Shown here one piece after another: positions 60,683-64,000 of a stretch of 64,000 nucleotides of DNA. The notes under the pieces are model-generated. The model ran no database searches, had not been told where the DNA came from, and was given only the letters and a program-made list of their open reading frames with translations. How positions within the stretch are numbered: the first letter of the stretch is position 1; every line of letters starts with the position of its first letter. Position numbers and translations under genes: made by a program. Source of the DNA: Rhodanobacter sp. OK091 (lineage in GTDB: Bacteria; Pseudomonadota; Gammaproteobacteria; Xanthomonadales; Rhodanobacteraceae); the NCBI RefSeq assembly GCF_900142825.1, contig NZ_FRCH01000001.1:1674001-1738000 (forward strand). Direction: 5' to 3'.

Positions 60683-61837
60683 ATGAGCGTGACGACTTCG
60701 CAGGCCGCGATCACGAACAAGCCGGACGAGCGCGTCAGGCGCATTTCGCCGTGGCGCGGCCTGTTCAACCGCCCGGAGTTCGGCTCCATCGCGGGCACCG
60801 TGCTGGTGTTCGCGCTGTTCGGCATCTTTGCCGGCGACTCGGGCATGTTCAACCTCGACGGCGTGATGAGCTGGGCTCAGGTCGCCGCCTATCTCGGCAT
60901 CATTGCGGTGGGTGCGTGCGTACTGATGATCGCGGGCGAGTTCGATCTTTCGATCGGCTCGATGATCGGCTTCGCCGGCATGATGGTGGCGGTGCCTGCG
61001 ATGTTCCTGGGCTGGCCGGTCTGGGCGTCGGTGCTGTTCGCGTTCGCCGGTTGCATGGCGCTGGGGTGGCTGAACGGCTATCTGGTGGTACGCACCCGGC
61101 TGCCCAGCTTCATCGTGACGCTGGCCTTCATGTTCATCCTGCGCGGCCTCACTCTGGTGCTGTCCACGCATTTCTCCAACAGCACCATCGTCAGCGGCGT
61201 GGGCGACAAGCTGGGCGCCGATCCCGTCGTGCACACGCTTTTTCAAGGCAGCACGTTCCACCACCTGTTCGCGTGGCTCGCCCGTGCCGGCCTGGTCGGC
61301 AAGCTGCCGAACGGCGAACCGGTGGTCAACGGGATTCCCAAGGTGCTGCTCTGGTGGCTGGCGATGGCCGGCGGCGCGGGCTTCATGCTGTCGCGCACGC
61401 GCTTCGGCAACTGGGTGTTCATCGTCGGCGGCGACAACAACACGGCCAAGAACGCGGGCATCCCGGTGAACCGGGTGAAGATCAGCTTGTTCGTGTTCAC
61501 CGCGTTCTGCGCCTGCCTGTTCGGCGTGCTGCAGGTGGCCGACGTCGGCTCCGCGGCAGCCGATCGCGGCCTGCAAAAAGAGTTCGAAGCCATCATCGCG
61601 GCGGTGATCGGCGGCACCTTGCTTACCGGCGGCTACGGTTCGGTGCTGGGCGCCTGCTTCGGCGCGTTGATCTTCGGCGTGGTGCAGGTCGGCATCTCCT
61701 TCACCAGCATCGATTCGGACTGGTACCGGGTGTTCCTCGGCGCCATGCTGCTGCTGGCGGTGCTGTTCAACCACTACATACGTTCCTATGCAGGCCGCTC
61801 GCATGCGGGCCGCTCACATGCAGGCACGGCCAAGTGA
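60683..61837 (+). CDS. Sugar (probably inositol) ABC transporter, permease
   Basis: A 384-residue permease of the RbsC/FrcC type with about ten helices. The conserved stretch '[20 protein letters not shown]' is the G..DLS.G...........A motif, and '[20 protein letters not shown]' is the LPSFIVTL motif of the family. A periplasmic loop after it is long, as in inositol and fructose permeases. The C-terminus ends in three near-identical five-residue units ([15 protein letters not shown]), encoded by 15-bp repeats. It overlaps nothing; the ATPase starts 10 nt later. Confidence 0.9.
   Translation: MSVTTSQAAITNKPDERVRRISPWRGLFNRPEFGSIAGTVLVFALFGIFAGDSGMFNLDGVMSWAQVAAYLGIIAVGACVLMIAGEFDLSIGSMIGFAGMMVAVPAMFLGWPVWASVLFAFAGCMALGWLNGYLVVRTRLPSFIVTLAFMFILRGLTLVLSTHFSNSTIVSGVGDKLGADPVVHTLFQGSTFHHLFAWLARAGLVGKLPNGEPVVNGIPKVLLWWLAMAGGAGFMLSRTRFGNWVFIVGGDNNTAKNAGIPVNRVKISLFVFTAFCACLFGVLQVADVGSAAADRGLQKEFEAIIAAVIGGTLLTGGYGSVLGACFGALIFGVVQVGISFTSIDSDWYRVFLGAMLLLAVLFNHYIRSYAGRSHAGRSHAGTAK
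61781..61825 (+). repeat. 15-bp triplicate repeat at the permease 3' end
   Basis: Three adjacent 15-bp units, 61781-61795, 61796-61810 and 61811-61825, the last two differing at a few bases (CGCTCGCATGCGGGC and CGCTCACATGCAGGC). They encode [15 protein letters not shown]. Slippage could change the copy number without frameshift. Confidence 0.7.
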
Positions 61838-61847
61838 GGGCGTCGCC

Positions 61848-62651
61848 ATGACCAACGGAGACAGCCACGACTACATCCTGCAGCTCGAAGGCATCAGCAA
61901 GTTCTTCGGCACGGTGATTTCGCTGCAAGACGTCACCTTGCGCCTGCGACGGGGCGAAGTGCATTGCCTGCTCGGCGATAACGGCGCCGGGAAATCCACC
62001 TTGATCAAGACGCTCGCCGGCGTGCACCGCCCCGACCGCGGCCGCTATCTGATCGAGGGCCAGGAGGTGAATTTCAAATCGCCGCGCGAGGCGCTGGACA
62101 GAGGTATCGCCACCGTCTACCAGGACCTCGCGCTGGTGCCGCTGATGAGCGTGGCGCGCAACTTTTTTGCCGGACGCGAGCCGATGCGCAAGCTTTTCGG
62201 CGTGATCCCGGTGATGGACATGAAGTACGCCGAGGACGTCTCGGTCCGGAAACTCGCCGAGATGGGCATCCATGTGCGCTCGCCGCAGCAGCCGGTCGGC
62301 ACCATGTCCGGCGGCGAGCGGCAGTGCCTGGCCATCGCGCGCGCGATCCACTTCGGCGCCCGGGTACTGATTCTCGACGAGCCGACCGCGGCGCTCGGGG
62401 TCAAGCAGAGCTGCAACGTGCTCAAGCTGATCCACACGGCACGTGAGCGCGGCATCTCGGTGATCTTCATCACCCACAACGTGCACCATGCCTACCCGAT
62501 CGGCGACAGCTTCACCGTGCTCAATCGCGGCAAGTCCATGGGCACCTTCCTCAAGAGCGGAATCAGCGAAGGAGAAGTACTCGAAATGATGTCCGGCAGC
62601 GCGGAGATTCAAGGCCTGATCGACGAACTGGAAGGCCGTGCGACTGCCTGA
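61848..62651 (+). CDS. Sugar (probably inositol) ABC transporter, single-domain ATPase
   Basis: A 267-residue ATPase. Walker A '[18 protein letters not shown]', Q-loop '[20 protein letters not shown]', signature '[17 protein letters not shown]', Walker B '[20 protein letters not shown]', H-loop '[18 protein letters not shown]'. Most monosaccharide ABC importers have a double ATPase of ~500 residues; this one has a single domain as in the FrcA type. Start 61848 chosen since the in-frame stretch before it overlaps the permease. Confidence 0.9.
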   Translation: MTNGDSHDYILQLEGISKFFGTVISLQDVTLRLRRGEVHCLLGDNGAGKSTLIKTLAGVHRPDRGRYLIEGQEVNFKSPREALDRGIATVYQDLALVPLMSVARNFFAGREPMRKLFGVIPVMDMKYAEDVSVRKLAEMGIHVRSPQQPVGTMSGGERQCLAIARAIHFGARVLILDEPTAALGVKQSCNVLKLIHTARERGISVIFITHNVHHAYPIGDSFTVLNRGKSMGTFLKSGISEGEVLEMMSGSAEIQGLIDELEGRATA

Positions 62652-62690
62652 GCCTTTACCGCGCCCATTCCTCTGCATAAGTGGCCAGCG

Positions 62691-64000
62691 ATGAACGAAC
62701 GCAAGTACGACCTGATCTGTCTGGGCCGCCTGGCCGTGGATCTCTACGGCCAACAGCCCGGTGCACGGTTGGAAGATGCCACCAGTTTCGCGAAATATCT
62801 GGGTGGATCCTCCGCCAACGTCGCCTTCGGCACGGCGCGGCTCGGCCTGCGCACGGCGATGCTGAGCCGGGTCGGCGACGATCATATGGGGCGCTTCCTG
62901 TGCGAAACGCTGATCCGCGAGGGCTGCGATGTCAGTCAGGTGCGCATCGACAATCAACGCCTCACGGCACTGGTGCTGCTCGGCATCAAGGACAGGGAAA
63001 CCTTTCCGCTGATCTTCTATCGCGAGAACTGCGCGGACATGGCGCTCGACGAGAGCGATGTCGACGAGGCGTTCATCACCTCCAGCCGCGCATTGGCGAT
63101 CACCGGCACCCACTTCTCCACGCCCGGCGTGCATGCCGCCAGCGACAAGGCACTCAGCTTCGCGCGCAAGCACGACGTGCGCACGGTGCTGGATATCGAC
63201 TACCGCCCGGTGCTGTGGGGCCTGACCGGCCGCGGCGATGGCGAGACACGCTTCGTCGCCGATGCGGGCGTCACCGCGCATCTGCAGGCGATCCTGCCGC
63301 AGTTCGACCTGATCGTCGGCACCGAGGAAGAATTCCAGATCGCCGGCGGCAGCACCGATCTGATGTCCGCCTTGCATGCCGTCCGCACCGTCACCGCGGG
63401 CACCTTGGTCGTGAAGCGCGGCGCGTTCGGCTGTAGCGTGATCGAGGGTGCGGTTCCGGCCGACCTCGATCAGGCACCGACTCATGGCGGCAGCCGCGTG
63501 GAGGTGCTCAACGTACTGGGTGCCGGCGATGCCTTCATGGCCGGGTTCCTGTACGGCTGGCTGCGCGGCGAGGGCATCGAGCGCAGTTGCCGTTATGCCA
63601 ACGCCTGCGGCGCCCTGGTGGTATCGCGGCACGGTTGCGCGCCGGCCATGCCGAGCCGCGCAGAGCTCGATTACTTTCTCGCCCACGGCGGGCGTCTGCG
63701 ACAACCCGACAGCGACAAGGAGCTGGCGCACCTGCATCGCGCCAGCGTGCCGCGCCGGGTCTGGAACGACCTGCATATTTTCGCCTTCGATCATCGCAGC
63801 CAGTTCTACGAGCTGGCCCGCGAATGCGGGGCGGACGAATCGCGCCTGCCCCGGCTCAAGCAGTTGCTGGTCGAGGCCGTAGCCCTCACCGAGCGGGAGC
63901 TCGGTCTGCAGCAGCGCGTGGGCGTCCTGATCGACCAGCGCTACGGGCAGGACGCATTGAACGCGGCCACCGGCCGCGGCTGGTGGATCGGCCGCCCGGT
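62691..64000 (+). CDS. iolC: 5-dehydro-2-deoxygluconokinase fused to DUF2090 domain, 3' end outside window
   Basis: The frame runs off the right edge; 436 codons are visible. Residues 1-330 form a PfkB/ribokinase-type kinase: 'DLICLGRLAVDLYGQQPGAR', 'KYLGGSSANVAFGTARLGLR' (PfkB signature 1 region), 'LVVKRGAFGCSVIEG', and 'VLNVLGAGDAFMAGFLYGWL' (signature 2, with the catalytic Asp of GAGD). From about residue 360 ('WNDLHIFAFDHRSQFYELAR') the DUF2090 domain begins, as in many proteobacterial IolC proteins. It phosphorylates 5-dehydro-2-deoxygluconate in myo-inositol breakdown, and DUF2090 may act as the following aldolase. The ABC genes upstream are therefore likely an inositol importer. Confidence 0.93.
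   Translation, partial: MNERKYDLICLGRLAVDLYGQQPGARLEDATSFAKYLGGSSANVAFGTARLGLRTAMLSRVGDDHMGRFLCETLIREGCDVSQVRIDNQRLTALVLLGIKDRETFPLIFYRENCADMALDESDVDEAFITSSRALAITGTHFSTPGVHAASDKALSFARKHDVRTVLDIDYRPVLWGLTGRGDGETRFVADAGVTAHLQAILPQFDLIVGTEEEFQIAGGSTDLMSALHAVRTVTAGTLVVKRGAFGCSVIEGAVPADLDQAPTHGGSRVEVLNVLGAGDAFMAGFLYGWLRGEGIERSCRYANACGALVVSRHGCAPAMPSRAELDYFLAHGGRLRQPDSDKELAHLHRASVPRRVWNDLHIFAFDHRSQFYELARECGADESRLPRLKQLLVEAVALTERELGLQQRVGVLIDQRYGQDALNAATGRGWWIGRP

Noticed and set aside
60563..61804. A 413-codon frame antisense to the permease
   Set aside because: Rich in His, Gln, Glu and Arg without any fold; the plus strand encodes a clear RbsC-type permease.
61767..63794. A 675-codon open frame antisense to the transporter ATPase and iolC genes
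   Set aside because: The plus-strand proteins show full motif sets; the antisense frame is His/Ala/Arg-rich shadow sequence.

Overview
The window is high-GC, gene-dense proteobacterial chromosome. The gene set (rpoD with a long acidic insertion, a complete Wsp chemosensory operon, UDP-xylose synthase and LPS glycosyltransferases, LysR/AraC/MocR regulators) suggests a gammaproteobacterium of the Xanthomonadales/Rhodanobacteraceae type (Rhodanobacter, Dyella, Luteibacter or relatives). This is inference from gene content and composition; no 16S gene is present.

Layout. (1) 1-9.1 kb: cell-surface polysaccharide and lipid A genes (four GT2 glycosyltransferases, a UDP-glucuronate decarboxylase, a CDP-glycerol glycerophosphotransferase-like protein, an ArnT-like GT39, an LpxL/HtrB-type acyltransferase), then dtd. 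(2) 9.2-11.8 kb: rpoD with its promoter and a 19-bp perfect-stem terminator, an NTF2-like protein, and tRNA-Ile2(CAU). (3) 11.8-24.2 kb: a visibly AT-richer accessory island placed directly after the tRNA. Its core is a tightly coupled minus-strand operon (23559 to 13271): HTH controller, C5-cytosine methyltransferase, Z1-domain SF2 ATPase, PD-(D/E)XK nuclease, GHKL (MORC/MutL-like) ATPase, two unknown proteins and a Vsr-like nuclease. This is a restriction-modification-like anti-phage system of the Z1/paraMORC class. A 26-bp perfect palindrome covers the predicted -35 element of the controller promoter, and the predicted transcript is leaderless. (4) 24.8-32.3 kb: LysR-SDR-DUF1330 cluster, GNAT, a gtrC-gtrB-gtrA O-antigen glucosylation cluster, and a Rossmann reductase. 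(5) 32.4-40.7 kb: the complete wspABCDEFR operon on the minus strand, controlling the diguanylate cyclase WspR. (6) 40.9-59.3 kb: small metabolic, stress and regulatory genes (MAPEG, DUF2182, DUF899, MocR, PhzF, EamA, Lrp, FtrA-like, rhodanese, GNAT, NmrA, GST, ECF sigma with SnoaL domain). (7) 59.4 kb to the end: an inositol-type ABC transporter (binding protein, permease, single-domain ATPase) followed by an iolC-DUF2090 fusion that runs off the window.

The best candidate for an unusual system is the 13.3-23.6 kb operon. Its parts belong to families known from defence systems, but two genes are unrecognised, the methyltransferase carries a roughly 300-residue unassigned N-terminal region, and the Vsr protein has lost the usual zinc ligands. 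All calls come from reading sequence by eye; no database search was run.
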